Below are positions 26,874 through 36,630 of a DNA stretch of 64,000 bases, one piece after another. Position numbers and translations under genes: made by a program. Source of the DNA: Palsa-504 sp963739615 (lineage in GTDB: Bacteria > Actinomycetota > Actinomycetes > Streptosporangiales > Streptosporangiaceae); NCBI GenBank assembly GCA_963739615.1, contig CAVUBD010000030.1, positions 1-64,000 of the forward strand. Reading direction: 5' to 3'. The notes under the pieces were generated by a model. It was not told where the DNA came from. It saw only the letters and a list, made by a program, of their open reading frames with translations, and ran no database searches. The stretch's first letter is position 1. Each line of letters starts with the position of its first letter.

Positions 26874-28448
26874 TCAAGCCGGCCTCTCGGCGCCCTGGGA
26901 TCGGCTGGCGCCCTGGCCCCGGTAGGCGCTCTGCGGGCGCCGGCCCTGCTTCGCGGCGTCGCGGGCGAACCCGTCGCGGGCGAACCCGTCCCGGGCGCTG
27001 GCGGGGCGTCCCTGGCGGCGCCCGCTCCCGCGCTGACGGGCCGGGGCCGACGTGCCGCCCGAGGCGATCCGGGCCGGATGCGCGGCCAGCGGCGCCGGCG
27101 GGACGGGGGTGCCCGACGCCGCGATCTGGCGGACCACGTGATGCCCGGTGTCTACCTCGTCGCGGGCCGCGGTGACGCCGGCCGCGTCGTGCAGCCGCTG
27201 CAGCTCGCGGACCTGGCCGCGCTCCACGAGCGCAATGACCATGCCGGTGGCGCCGGCCCTGGCGGTGCGACCGGAGCGGTGCAGGTAGTCCTTGTGGTCG
27301 TTGGGCGGGTCGAACTGCACCACGAGGTCGACGTCATCGACGTGGATGCCGCGGGCCGCGACGTCGGTCGCGACCAGGACGCGCGGATGCCCGGCGGCAA
27401 ATGCGTCCAGGGCACGCTGCCGCTGATTCTGGTTGCGGTCGCCGTGGATGGCCGCGGCCTCGACGCCGGCCCGGGCGAGCTGCTTGGCGAGCCGGTCCGC
27501 GCCGTACTTGGTGCGGACGAAGAACAGGGTCCGTCCCGGCCGGCTGGCGATCTCGGCTGCGACCGGCACCTTGTCCTCGGCGGAAAGGACCAGGACCCGG
27601 TGCTCGGCCGGCCCGGAATCCGTCGAGGACGTGACCGCGTGCAGCGCGGGATCGCGGACATAGGAGGTCACGAGCTGGCCGACGCCGCGGTCCAGGGTGG
27701 CCGAGAAGAACATCCGCTGGCCATCGGCCGGGGTCTCGTCGAGGATCCGGGTGACCGCGGGAATGAACCCCAGGTCGGCCATGTGGTCCGCCTCGTCGAG
27801 GACGGTGATCGCAATGCCGGACAGCGTGCAGGCATGCCGCTCAAGCAGGTCGATGAGCCGGCCGGGTGTAGCCACCACGATGTCGGCGTCGCGCACGCGG
27901 GTGATCTGCCTGCCGATCGGCACGCCGCCGTAGACGGTGGCGATGCTCACGCCGATCCGGCGGCCGAGCGGCGTGAGCACGTCGGCGACCTGCTGGGCGA
28001 GTTCGCGGGTCGGGACGAGGACCAGGCCCCGGGGAGCCTTGGGCCGCCGCTGGTCGCTGGTGGCCGCCAGCCTGGTCAGCAGCGGCAGGCCGAAGGCCAG
28101 CGTCTTGCCCGACCCGGTCTGGGCCCGGCCGAGGATATCGCGGCCGGCCAGCGCGTCGGGCAGCGCCCGGGCCTGGATCGCGAACGGCTCGTGAATGTCA
28201 CTGGCCGCGAGCGCGCTGACCAGGCGGGGGTCCAGGCCGAGTTCGGCGAAGGTCGCCGCGGCTGGTTGCGGCGCCGCGGCGGCGGCCTCCAAGGCCGCAT
28301 CAAGCGCGGAATGCGGTTCGACGCGCGGCGGCTTAACGGCGCGCGAGTGCTTCGACGCGTCATGGCCGCGCCGCGAGGCGGCACGACCTCCGTGGCCGAA
28401 GGCTCCGCTGCCAAAAGATGTGCGCGGACGCCGGGAAGTGTGGGGCAT
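26874..28448 (-). CDS. DEAD-box ATP-dependent RNA helicase
   Basis: 524 residues. All core motifs are present: Q motif (FAELGLDPRL...PFAIQARALP), AQTGSGKT, PTRELAQQ, TPGRLID, DEADHMADLGF, SAT, then FVRTKYGADRLAKQL, ATDVAARGIHVDDVDLVV and HRSGRTARAG. The C-terminal ~70 residues are rich in Arg/Gly/Ser with a repeated ARDGF unit, an RNA-binding tail. RhlE-like. Probably unwinds structured RNA in ribosome assembly, cold or decay. Intact. Confidence 0.92.
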   Translation of the reverse strand: MPHTSRRPRTSFGSGAFGHGGRAASRRGHDASKHSRAVKPPRVEPHSALDAALEAAAAAPQPAAATFAELGLDPRLVSALAASDIHEPFAIQARALPDALAGRDILGRAQTGSGKTLAFGLPLLTRLAATSDQRRPKAPRGLVLVPTRELAQQVADVLTPLGRRIGVSIATVYGGVPIGRQITRVRDADIVVATPGRLIDLLERHACTLSGIAITVLDEADHMADLGFIPAVTRILDETPADGQRMFFSATLDRGVGQLVTSYVRDPALHAVTSSTDSGPAEHRVLVLSAEDKVPVAAEIASRPGRTLFFVRTKYGADRLAKQLARAGVEAAAIHGDRNQNQRQRALDAFAAGHPRVLVATDVAARGIHVDDVDLVVQFDPPNDHKDYLHRSGRTARAGATGMVIALVERGQVRELQRLHDAAGVTAARDEVDTGHHVVRQIAASGTPVPPAPLAAHPARIASGGTSAPARQRGSGRRQGRPASARDGFARDGFARDAAKQGRRPQSAYRGQGASRSQGAERPA

Positions 28449-28775
28449 GCGAGAAACTCCGTCGATAGTTCGGGGGCCGCATGCTTAGAGACGTCAACGA
28501 CAAGGCGAACGGCTGTCTCAGCCGAACTGCTCACACAGCGACCGGCGGGCTGCTCGCCCGCGAGAGCGGCGGCGAATATTGCCGCCTCGCATGTAAGGCT
28601 ACCGCAGGGCGGCCTATTCCCGGTCCATACCAATCACGTCGCGGCCCGCACCGCCCTCCCCGGAGGTCCCGGCAGGGAGAAACGTGTCGCCGGCGGCGGG
28701 CGATCCGCTCCCTCGGCGCGGCCCCGCCCGTCCGGGCGGCGCAGGCAGTGGGGCTGCGACCGGCGGACCCTGGCC
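28449..28775. other. Intergenic region, nothing recognised
   Basis: Upstream of the helicase gene and of a truncated membrane gene. No ORF with family similarity, tRNA or riboswitch was recognised. A long 5' leader for the helicase is plausible but no motif supports it. Confidence 0.4.
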
Positions 28776-28904
28776 ATGCCTATGGTCCCCCAGCCCGTCA
28801 GTGACCGCCGGGTCGCCATGGGGCGCCTGGCCATTATCATCACAGTGGCAGCGTGGCTCGGCTACCTCGTCACATGGTGCTTCGAGGACTTCTTTCATCA
28901 TGGC
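28776..28904 (+). pseudogene. N-terminal fragment of a membrane protein, cut at junction
   Basis: ATG at 28776; the frame encodes SDRRVAMGRLAIIITVAAWL, then GYLVTWCFEDFFHHGA, a convincing amphipathic start plus first membrane span, like the beginning of actinobacterial membrane glycosyltransferases. At about 28904 the sequence changes without warning into the antisense of ureB. The rest of the gene is gone. Confidence 0.45.
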
Positions 28905-29063
28905 GCGGTCGAACGACAGCGCCGGGTTGGCGGCCGCGAAATGGTAGTGCGAGCCGACCTGGACCGGGCGGTCACCCGAGTTCTCCACGACCAGGACGAC
29001 GCGGGCCCGGCCGGCGCCGAGTTCGATCGTCCCGTCCGGGGTGAGGATCTCGCCGGGGATCAC
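28905..29063 (-). pseudogene. ureB: Urease beta subunit, N-terminal fragment
   Basis: Starts at the GTG at 29063: IPGEILTPDGTIELGAGRAR, VVLVVENSGDRPVQVGSHYH, FAAANPALSFDR, which is clear UreB. After FDRA at about 28905 similarity stops and the frame runs into foreign sequence. Only ~53 of ~100 codons remain; no ureC follows. The gene lies ten bases after ureA, as in intact urease operons. Confidence 0.85.
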
Positions 29064-29073
29064 CGCTGCCTCC

Positions 29074-29376
29074 TCACCGGATCGGGTGGTGCAGCGTGAC
29101 CAGCTTGGTGCCGTCCGGGAAGGTCGCCTCGACCTGGATCTCGTCGACCATCTCCGCGATGCCCGGCATGACGTCCTCGCGGCGCAGCACCTCACGGCCG
29201 CCGGACATCAGCTCGGCCACCGGCCGCCCGTCCCGGGCGCCCTCAAGCACGAAGGAGGTCAGGATCGCGACCGCCTCCGGATGGTTCAGCTTCAGGCCCC
29301 GCCCCCGGCGGCGCTCGGCCACGTCGGCGGCCAGCGTGATGAGCAGGCGTTCCTGCTCATGTTCGGTCAACCGCAT
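29074..29376 (-). CDS. ureA: Urease gamma subunit
   Basis: 100 residues from the ATG at 29376: MRLTEHEQERLLITLAADVA, LKLNHPEAVAILTSFVLEGA, VMPGIAEMVDEIQVEATFPD. Full length and intact. It forms part of the nickel urease scaffold but cannot work without UreB/UreC, which are missing here. It is probably a leftover unless another urease copy exists elsewhere in the genome. Confidence 0.9.
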   Translation of the reverse strand: MRLTEHEQERLLITLAADVAERRRGRGLKLNHPEAVAILTSFVLEGARDGRPVAELMSGGREVLRREDVMPGIAEMVDEIQVEATFPDGTKLVTLHHPIR

Positions 29377-29520
29377 GGCTGCACCATATGGCAACGGTGT
29401 TTCGCGCGCATGAACGCGGGCTCGACGACGCGCCGCTGGTCAGCGGGAGGCTAGCTGCTTGCCAGGCTCGTGGCGTACTGAGAGGGTAAAGGGGTCTTTG
29501 GTGTGGTTGGGGGAAACGAC

Positions 29521-30744
29521 ATGGTTGCTACTCCGCTCTCGACGAGCGGTCGTTTCATCGTCGACGCGCATGGAAAGCGGGTCCGCCTGGCCGGGGTGAA
29601 CTGGTACGGCGCCAGCGAGGACCTCGGGATACCGGCCGGGCTGGACAGGACCCCGCGCAGCGCGCTGGCGAAGCTCATCGCCGGGCTGGGATTCAACTGC
29701 GTGCGGTTCCCGTTCAGCGTCTGGATGACCGAGCAGACCGCTCCGGTGCCTGATCAGTACCTCGCCGCCAACACCGACCTGCACGGGTCGACGCCGATAC
29801 AGGTCTACGACGCCTGCGTCCGGGCGCTCACCGAAGCGGGCCTGATCGTCATCCCCAACTGCCACCTGCTCGACTTCGGCTGGTGCTGCTCCGCTGACGA
29901 CACCAACGGGCTGTGGTTCAATGACCGCTGGGCGGCCGGGAAGTTCACCGCCTCCTGGCAGGACATCACCAAGCGGTACGCCTCCAACCCGCTGGTCGCC
30001 GCGATGGACGTCAAGAACGAGCCCCGCCAGGCGAGCGTGGGCGGACATGCTCTCAACCCGGCGTGGGGGCCCGGGGACCAGAGCGGTCTCGCCGCCATTG
30101 CGACGACGATCGAGAACCTCATCCACGACATCGACCCGCATCTGGGGGCCGTGAACCATACCGACTACGCCACCATGTACGCGACGATCGGGAACCTCAT
30201 CCACGAGATCAACCCGCATCTGCTGATCATCTGCGAGGGCCTGGGATTCGCCACCGACCTGGCCGGCGTGGCCAGCCACCCGGTCCGGCTCAAGCAGGGA
30301 AACAAGGTCGTGTACAGCATGCATGACTACTCCTGGTCCGGGCACCCCAAGGGCCAGTCCCGGGCCGCTTATCTCGAGCAGATGAACAAGGCCGGAGGGT
30401 ACATTCTCAGCGAGAACATCGCCCCGCTCTGGGTCGGCGAGTGCGGCCAGAACACCGGCTCGCTGGCCAATTTCGGCTTGGACCCGTCAGCTCAGGCGGC
30501 CGGCGCGTGGTGGACCAACCTCCAGGCGTGGATCACCGAGAACGACATCGACTGGTGCTATTGGGCCCTCAACCCGACGCACGCCCGGGGCTGCAGCCCG
30601 GGCACCAGCAAGATGCAGTACAACTGGGGCGATCCCGAGCCGTATGGCCTGCTGACTCCCGATTGGCGTGAGGTGAAGAACCCCGCCATCATGAGCATGC
30701 TGAAAGCCATGATCCAGCCGCGGACCGGCCCCGGCGTTTCCTGA
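29521..30744 (+). CDS. GH5-family glycoside hydrolase (cellulase-like)
   Basis: About 407 residues from the ATG at 29521. TIM-barrel of family 5: LAGVNWYGASEDLG, GFNCVRFPFSVW, VIPNCHLLDFGWC, acid/base Glu in MDVKNEPRQ, HDYSWSG, nucleophile Glu in PLWVGECGQNTG, and a late aromatic strand WCYWALNP. No secretion signal or binding module is seen, which is odd for a cellulase. An intracellular or envelope glucosidase/mannanase role is possible. Contains an internal near-repeat (TTIENLIHDIDPHL and ATIGNLIHEINPHL) around residues 200-235, unusual for GH5. Confidence 0.85.
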   Translation: MVATPLSTSGRFIVDAHGKRVRLAGVNWYGASEDLGIPAGLDRTPRSALAKLIAGLGFNCVRFPFSVWMTEQTAPVPDQYLAANTDLHGSTPIQVYDACVRALTEAGLIVIPNCHLLDFGWCCSADDTNGLWFNDRWAAGKFTASWQDITKRYASNPLVAAMDVKNEPRQASVGGHALNPAWGPGDQSGLAAIATTIENLIHDIDPHLGAVNHTDYATMYATIGNLIHEINPHLLIICEGLGFATDLAGVASHPVRLKQGNKVVYSMHDYSWSGHPKGQSRAAYLEQMNKAGGYILSENIAPLWVGECGQNTGSLANFGLDPSAQAAGAWWTNLQAWITENDIDWCYWALNPTHARGCSPGTSKMQYNWGDPEPYGLLTPDWREVKNPAIMSMLKAMIQPRTGPGVS

Positions 30745-30753
30745 CCGGAGCCG

Positions 30754-30969
30754 TCAGCGGCGGTGGCCGCGACCGGGCCGGCCGGGGCGGGATTCGCGCC
30801 TGGGCGCCGGCGAGGTGCGGTCGCGGGAGCTGAAGATACTCATGAGGTCGGAGGGGCTGGGGGTGTCCTCCCAGCACTTGAAGCGTGGCGGTGTGGTGTC
30901 GTTATCCGGGAAGCAGCCCTCGGGCTGGTCGTTCTCCGGGTAACAGGCGCGTGCCTGGCTGCGGAACAT
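30754..30969 (-). CDS. Small Cys-containing hypothetical protein
   Basis: 71 residues from the ATG at 30969. Acidic, proline-rich middle with three spaced Cys: ARACYPENDQPEGCFPDND, then RFKCWEDTPSPSD. The tail is Arg/Pro-rich. The composition differs from GC-driven noise, so it may be genuine, but no family is recognised. The rest of the 415-base gap between GH5 and msrB shows nothing clear. Confidence 0.35.
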   Translation of the reverse strand: MFRSQARACYPENDQPEGCFPDNDTTPPRFKCWEDTPSPSDLMSIFSSRDRTSPAPRRESRPGRPGRGHRR

Positions 30970-31159
30970 CCTGCCCGCCTCCTGTCGCTTGCCGTCCAGC
31001 TGGCTAATCCCAGTTTAGCGCGGAACGTACGGTTTCCCGCTGCGTGTCACCGGCCCCCAGCGGATCGCCCGTGAAATAGCCGGGGCCCGCGCGTGGTTTC
31101 ACTCGTGGCGCCCCGCGCGCCCGCAACCAGCGGGCGGCGTTATCAGTGAAGGAGCTGAC

Positions 31160-31621
31160 GTGGCGGACACCTACCGTAAGGATCCCGAGGCGGTTACCCG
31201 GCTGACCCCGGAGCAGTACCGGATCACCCAGCAGGCCGGTACCGAGCCGGCGTTCAGGAACGAGTTCTGGGACAACAAGGAACCAGGCCTGTACGTCGAC
31301 GTCGTGTCAGGCGAGCCGCTGTTCGCCTCGGTCAACAAGTACGACAGCCATTCCGGCTGGCCGAGTTTTACCGTGCCGATCGAGCCCGGCAACGTGGTGG
31401 AGCACCCCGACCGCACCTACGGCATGGTCCGGACCGAAGTCCGTTCGGCGCACGGGGACAGCCACCTCGGCCACGTGTTCCCCGACGGGCCCGCCGAAGC
31501 GGGCGGCCTGCGTTACTGCATCAACTCCGCGGCGCTGCGCTTCATCCCGCTCGATGACCTCGAGCGCGAGGGCTACGGCGCCTACCGCAAGCTGTTCGAC
31601 GACAACGGGAGCACATCATGA
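31160..31621 (+). CDS. msrB: Peptide-methionine (R)-S-oxide reductase
   Basis: 153 residues, GTG start after GAAGGAG. NKYDSHSGWPSF and RYCINSAALRF (resolving active-site Cys) define MsrB. The zinc-binding CxxC pairs of many MsrB are absent: SHSGWPSF replaces the usual SGCGWPSF. Repairs oxidised methionine R-epimers. Its stop overlaps the msrA start by four bases. Confidence 0.92.
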   Translation: MADTYRKDPEAVTRLTPEQYRITQQAGTEPAFRNEFWDNKEPGLYVDVVSGEPLFASVNKYDSHSGWPSFTVPIEPGNVVEHPDRTYGMVRTEVRSAHGDSHLGHVFPDGPAEAGGLRYCINSAALRFIPLDDLEREGYGAYRKLFDDNGSTS

Positions 31622-32133
31622 CCACTGAGAAGGCGATCCTGGCCGGCGGCTGCTTCTGGGGCGTGCAGGACCTGATCCGCAAGCTCCCGGGCGTTATCTC
31701 CTCCCGGGTCGGCTACAGCGGCGGCGACGTGCCCAACGCGACCTACCGGAACCACGGCAACCACGCCGAGGCCGTCGAGATCATCTTCGACCCGGGGAAG
31801 ATCTCCTACCGCGACCTGCTCGAGTTCTTCTTCCAGATCCACGACCCGAGCACGCGGAACAGGCAGGGTAACGACCGGGGGACCAGCTACAGGTCGGCCA
31901 TCTTCTACCTCAGTGACGAGCAGAAGCGGGTCGCCGAGGACACGATCGCCGACGTCGACGCCTCCGGCCTCTGGCCGGGCAAGGTCGTCACCGAGGTAAC
32001 GCCGGCCGGGCCGTTCTGGGAGGCCGAGCCGGAGCACCAGGACTACCTCGAGCATTACCCGAACGGCTACACGTGCCACTTCGTCCGCCCGGGCTGGAAG
32101 CTGCCGCACCGCGCGGACACGGTCAGCCCGTGA
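31618..32133 (+). CDS. msrA: Peptide-methionine (S)-S-oxide reductase
   Basis: 171 residues with the active-site GGCFWGVQ (Cys near 13), VGYSGGDVPNATYRNHGNHA, ILEFFFQIHDPS-like segment and the ending WEAEPEHQDYLEHYPNGYTC, all MsrA hallmarks. Complements MsrB by reducing the S-epimer. Coupled to msrB, forming an oxidative-damage repair operon ended by a strong hairpin. Confidence 0.93.
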   Translation: MTTEKAILAGGCFWGVQDLIRKLPGVISSRVGYSGGDVPNATYRNHGNHAEAVEIIFDPGKISYRDLLEFFFQIHDPSTRNRQGNDRGTSYRSAIFYLSDEQKRVAEDTIADVDASGLWPGKVVTEVTPAGPFWEAEPEHQDYLEHYPNGYTCHFVRPGWKLPHRADTVSP

Positions 32134-32139
32134 CCAGCG

Positions 32140-32168
32140 GGCGCGCCGCCGGTATCCGGCGGCGCGCC
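32140..32168. terminator. Bidirectional hairpin between msrA and lhr
   Basis: Perfect 13-bp stem GGCGCGCCGCCGG / CCGGCGGCGCGCC with a TAT loop, located between two convergent genes. No T-tract, as is common in actinobacteria. Confidence 0.75.
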
Positions 32169-32187
32169 TCCTCGGCTCAGGCTCTGC

Positions 32188-35100
32188 TCAGGCGGTGAGG
32201 ACCGGTTCCCCCTGCTCCAGGGCGACGGCGCCGTCGGCGTAGCTGACGGAGTTCGTCAGCAGCGCCGGGATGCGCGGCCCGGGCAGCACGATACCGGTCA
32301 GGTTGAGCGGGTCGGCCGCGGACAGCTCGATCCTCTCGCCGGTCCGCGGCCGCTTCCTGATCTCGCGCAGCATGCCCACCGCGTCCGGGTGCGCGAACTG
32401 CTCGCCGCTGAACCCGTGCACGAACCGCCCGCCGCTGATGGTGCCGCGGGCCTCCATCCGCCGCAGCGCCCACAGCACCTCACGCCACGGGACGGCGAGG
32501 TTCTCCCGGGCCGCCAGGTCGCGGAAGACCACGCCCCACCTGGCGGCCAGCTGCTCGGCGACGGCCTCGGCCAGCTCGTCCGGGTCGCAGTCGGGCGGGG
32601 CGGCGGGCAGCAGCGACCAGCGGCCCGCCGTCCTCGAGCTGAGCTGGCTGCCGCGCCTGAGCCGGTGCCGGCCGGGCGCGCTGGCCATCGCCCGGCGGGC
32701 GAACAGGGACCTGATGGCGCGGAACCCGTCCGCCGTGACCAGGCCGCGGGCCACTCCGTCCCACAGCGCCTCCTCGATCTCGGCGGGCAGCCGCCCGGTG
32801 AGCCGGGCCAGGTCCGGCGGGAACAGCGCGCCGCCCGCCCGCAGTGCCTCGATCACCTCGGCCGTGCGGCCGGGCCCGGGCTCGGCGGGAGACAGGTCAC
32901 CGCGGGTCGCGCGCAGCAGCCAGGGCAGGTCATCGCGGATGGTCAGGGTGATCGGGGTAGCGCGGGACGGGGCCAGGCCGCCGCGGCGGGGGAGTTCGTC
33001 CGGCTCGCCGCGCACCGACAGCCGTCCCCAGGCGATGCCGCCGTCCAGGCACGCCTCGTCCAGCCATTCCCGGCGGTAGCCGGTCACCCGCGCCGGGAAG
33101 ATGGCCTTCTCCCAGGCGCCCGCCGCCAGCTCGAAGCCCTGCAGCTGCTCGACGACGGCTAGCACGCCCCGGCTGCCCTCCCGCCTGGTGTCCGGGGTGA
33201 CGTGCTGCCAGCGCAGCAGGAACCGGATGAAATCCCGGGCCGTGACCGGCTCGGTCTCCTGCCGCTTGCGCTGCCTGGTGTAGCCGTGGATCCGGGTCAG
33301 CACCCGCCGGGCGCAGAACTCCTCGGCATCGTCGGGATCGGTGAACCGCCCGCGCAACGCGAAGCCTTCGTTCTCCAGCCGGATAAGCGCGAGCGTCACG
33401 TCAGGTACCCGCAGCGCCGTGGCCCGCGCCAGGTCACCGACCGTAGACGGGCCGCGGACATCCAGGTGCCCCCGGAGCATCTCCGCCGCGGCGGTCTCCG
33501 CGTCCATCGGTTTCGTGCGCATGGCCTGCGGGGCATCCGGCACGTCAGGGAACAGCGGTGCCAGCACCGCCTGCCGCTCGGATGCGCACCACAGCGGCCC
33601 GTCGCCGGCCACGAACTCGGCCGCCCGGCCGGCCCCGGCCAGCTCGCAGAACCAGGGCCGCCACGGCGGCTGCGGCCGCATCACGAACAGCGTCATCAGC
33701 AGGTCGTGCAGCTCGTCCGCGTCCCGCGGCTGCGGCCTGATCTGCTCCCTGACCCGCTCGATCGCGCCGGGATCCAGCCGGGCCAGGTCACGCGCCTCGA
33801 CCGGCAGCCCGCGCGGGACCTTTACCTGCCGGCTCCGGCGGTCCTCGGCCTCCGCGTCGTCCAGGAACGTGAACGGCGCCCCGTTCAGGATCTCGTGGGC
33901 GAGCACCGACGGCTCGGTGGTGTCGCGCGTGATCACGGTGATCCGGCCGGCCTCGATGCCGTCGAGCAGCTCGCGCAGCCCGTCGATGTCCATCGCCTCG
34001 TGCAGGCAGTCCTCCATTGTCTGGCGGACAAGCGGGTGGTCGGGGATCTCCAGCGGGCCGGGCGCCACGTTCTCCTGGCAGGCGGCCAGGGTGGGGAACA
34101 CCGCGGCCATCAGGTCGTCGGCCTCCATCCGCTGGATGGCCGGCGGGTTCTTGCGCCCGCCCCGCATCCGCAGGATGGTCAGCGAGGTGTTCAGGTTCCA
34201 CCGCCACCGGGCCTGGAACAGCGGCGAGGTCAGGACGGCCTGCCGGACGACCTGCTCCACTGTCTGGGACGCGAGGAACTTCGGCACCCGGTCCAGCGGG
34301 AAGCTGTGCTGCGGCCCGAGCGACAGCAGGATCGCGTTGTCGCTGGCCGCGGCCTGCAGCTCGAAGTCGAACGTCACGCAGAACCGCTTGCGCAGCGCCA
34401 GCCCGAACGCGCGGTTCACCCGGGCGCCGAACGGCGCGTGGCCGACCAGTTGCATCCCGCCGGCCTCGTCGAAGAACCGCTCCAGGATGATGACATCCAT
34501 GGTCGGCAGCGCCCCGAGCGCGGCCAGCCCCGCGCGCAGGTAGGCGATGATGGTCTCGCAGGCGGCCCGGCCGATCCCGCATTCGGCCTCGAGCCAGCGG
34601 TGCGCCTGCGCGGGCTCGCGATCCGCCACGGCCTGGCGCAGCGCCGAGACCTCCTCGGAAAGCTCCCTGGTCCGCCCCGGCGCCTCCCCCTGCCAGTGCG
34701 GCACCGACGGCGGCGCTCCCTGCGCGTCCACTACCCGGACGGTGCCGGGTTCCACCCGGCGGATGCGCCAGGAGTGGGTGCCGAGCAGGAAGACATCGCC
34801 CGGCCTGCTCTCCACCGCCCACTCCTCGTGGACGGTGCCGATCTGGACCTCATCGGGCTCGGCCACGACGCGGAAGTCGCCGAGCTCGGGGATGGCGCCG
34901 CCCGAGGTCAGCGCGGCCAGCCGGGCGCCGCGGCGGGCCTTCACGGTGCCGTTCACCTGGTCCCGGTGCAGGTAATAGGCGCGGCGGCCGCGGCCGGTGC
35001 GGATCCCCTCGGCGAGCAGGTCGGCGATGTCCTCGAAGTCCTGCTGCGACAGGTCGCGGAACGGCGCCGCCCGCCTGGCCAGGCCGAGCAGGTCGCCTTC

Positions 35101-36488
35101 GGCCCACGGCTCGGCCGCCGACTCGGCCACCATCTGCTGGGCCAGGATGTCCAGCGGCCTTTCCGGGACCGTAATCGCGTCCAGTGCGCCGCGGCGCACG
35201 CCCCGCAGCAGCGCGGCGCACTCCACCAGCTCATCGCGCGTGGTGGGATACAGCCGCCCGGCCGGCGTGCCGGCCCGGGTGTGGTTCGAGCGGCCGACCC
35301 GCTGCAGGAAGGTGGCGATGCTGCGCGGCGAGCCGAGCTGGCACACCAGTTCGACCGGCCCGATGTCGATCCCCAGTTCCAGGGAGGCCGTGGCGACCAG
35401 GGAACGCAGGTCCCCGGCGCGCAGCCGGGCCTCGACCCGCTGCCGGCGGCCCCGGGACAGCGATCCGTGGTGCGCGGCCACCTGCGCGCCGAGCTCCTCG
35501 CCGAGACGCTCGCCCAGCTGGTGGGCGACCCGCTCGGCCATGCTCCGGGTGTTGACGAACACCAGCGTGGTCCGGTGGCTGGTCACGTGCCCCGCGATCA
35601 GGTCGAGGATCTGATCCATCTGCGCGCTGGTTGCGACCGCGCCGAGCTCGTCGTCGGGCAGCTCCAGGGCCAGGTCAAGGTGCCTGCGATGGCCGGAATC
35701 CACGATCGCGCACCGGGGCGTTCCGTCCGGGTGGTCGCGGTCCTCGCCCGCGCCGACCAGCAGCCGGGCCACGGTCTCGATCGGGCGCTGGGTGGCGGAA
35801 AGCCCGACCCGCTGCACCGGCCCGTCCGCCACGTGCGCCAGCCGCTCCAGGGTCAGCGCCAGGTGCGAGCCGCGCTTGTTCGGCGCGACGGCGTGGATCT
35901 CGTCCACGATGACCGTCCGGGTGCTGCGCAGCATGGCCCGGCTCCGCTCCGCGGTCACCAGGAGGTACAGCGACTCCGGGGTGGTGATCAGGATGTCCGG
36001 TGGCTTCTTGAGCATGGCCGCGCGCTCGGCGGCGGCCGTGTCGCCGGTCCTGACCGCGACCCGGATATCGGGCGCGGTCAGGCCGAGCTGGCGGGCGGCC
36101 GCCGCGATCTCGCGCAGCGGCGCCTCCAGGTTCTGCTGGATGTCCGTGGCCAGCGCCTTCAGCGGCGACACGTAGACGACCTGCGGCCCGGGAGCCGGCT
36201 GCGGCCCGGAGCCGGCTGCGGCCCGGGCGCCGGCTGCGGCCCGGGCGCCGCCTCGGCGTCGTGCCCGCAGTACAGATCGTGCGGGCAGGCCAGACCGTGC
36301 GCGCGGTAGAAACGGTCGATGCAGACCAGAAAGGCGGCCAGCGTCTTGCCCGAACCGGTGGGCGCGGCGATCAGCGTGTGACGGCCCGCGGCGATCTCCT
36401 GCCAGCCCGCGGCCTGCGGCTCGGTCGGACCAGCCGGGAACCGGCTCGCGAACCAGGCTCGCACGGCGGGATGAAACGACTCGAGCAC
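32188..36488 (-). pseudogene. lhr: Lhr-family ATP-dependent helicase, one-base frameshift
   Basis: Large superfamily 2 DNA helicase. The N-terminal ~95 codons (GTG at 36488) give VLESFHPAVRAWFASRFPAG and Walker A APTGSGKTLAAFLVCIDRF. The long downstream frame (from about 36171) gives VSPLKALATD, TPESLYLLVT, VDEIHAVAPNKRGSHLALTL, SATQRPIE, VFVNTRSMAERVAHQL, and the Lhr-core and winged-helix regions to the C-terminus. Frames join only if one G is restored in an 18-bp repeat block near 36208; the restored linker is a repeated APGPQP. Without it the helicase lacks motif I. Restored length is about 1433 residues. Confidence 0.85.
36183..36253. repeat. 18-bp tandem repeat inside lhr with a one-base slip
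   Basis: Four units starting GCGGCCCGGG at 36183, 36201, 36218 and 36236. Lengths are 18, 17, 18 and 18 bases; the second lacks one G. Read on the minus strand the full unit encodes APGPQP. Replication slippage here switches the lhr reading frame. Confidence 0.85.
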
Positions 36489-36630
36489 GCGCTCACCGTA
36501 CCTCCGGCTACCGACATTGCCGCGATCACGGTCGTCGCCTTCGAGCGCGTGCGCATCCGCTCGGCGCGGGTGCTCTGGGACCACGCCACGCTCACCGCCC
36601 AGCTAGGCGTGCCCAGCCTCGGCCAGGAGG

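Noticed and set aside
27078..29099. Long plus-strand open frame opposite the DEAD-box helicase
   Set aside because: Antisense shadow, except that its last part (28776-28904) is in frame with a real membrane-protein start, which is listed separately.
33202..36309. Very long plus-strand open frame (over 1000 codons) opposite lhr
   Set aside because: Antisense shadow created by GC-rich codon bias; the composition is Arg/Gly/Pro/His-rich with no family motif, while lhr on the other strand has all helicase motifs.
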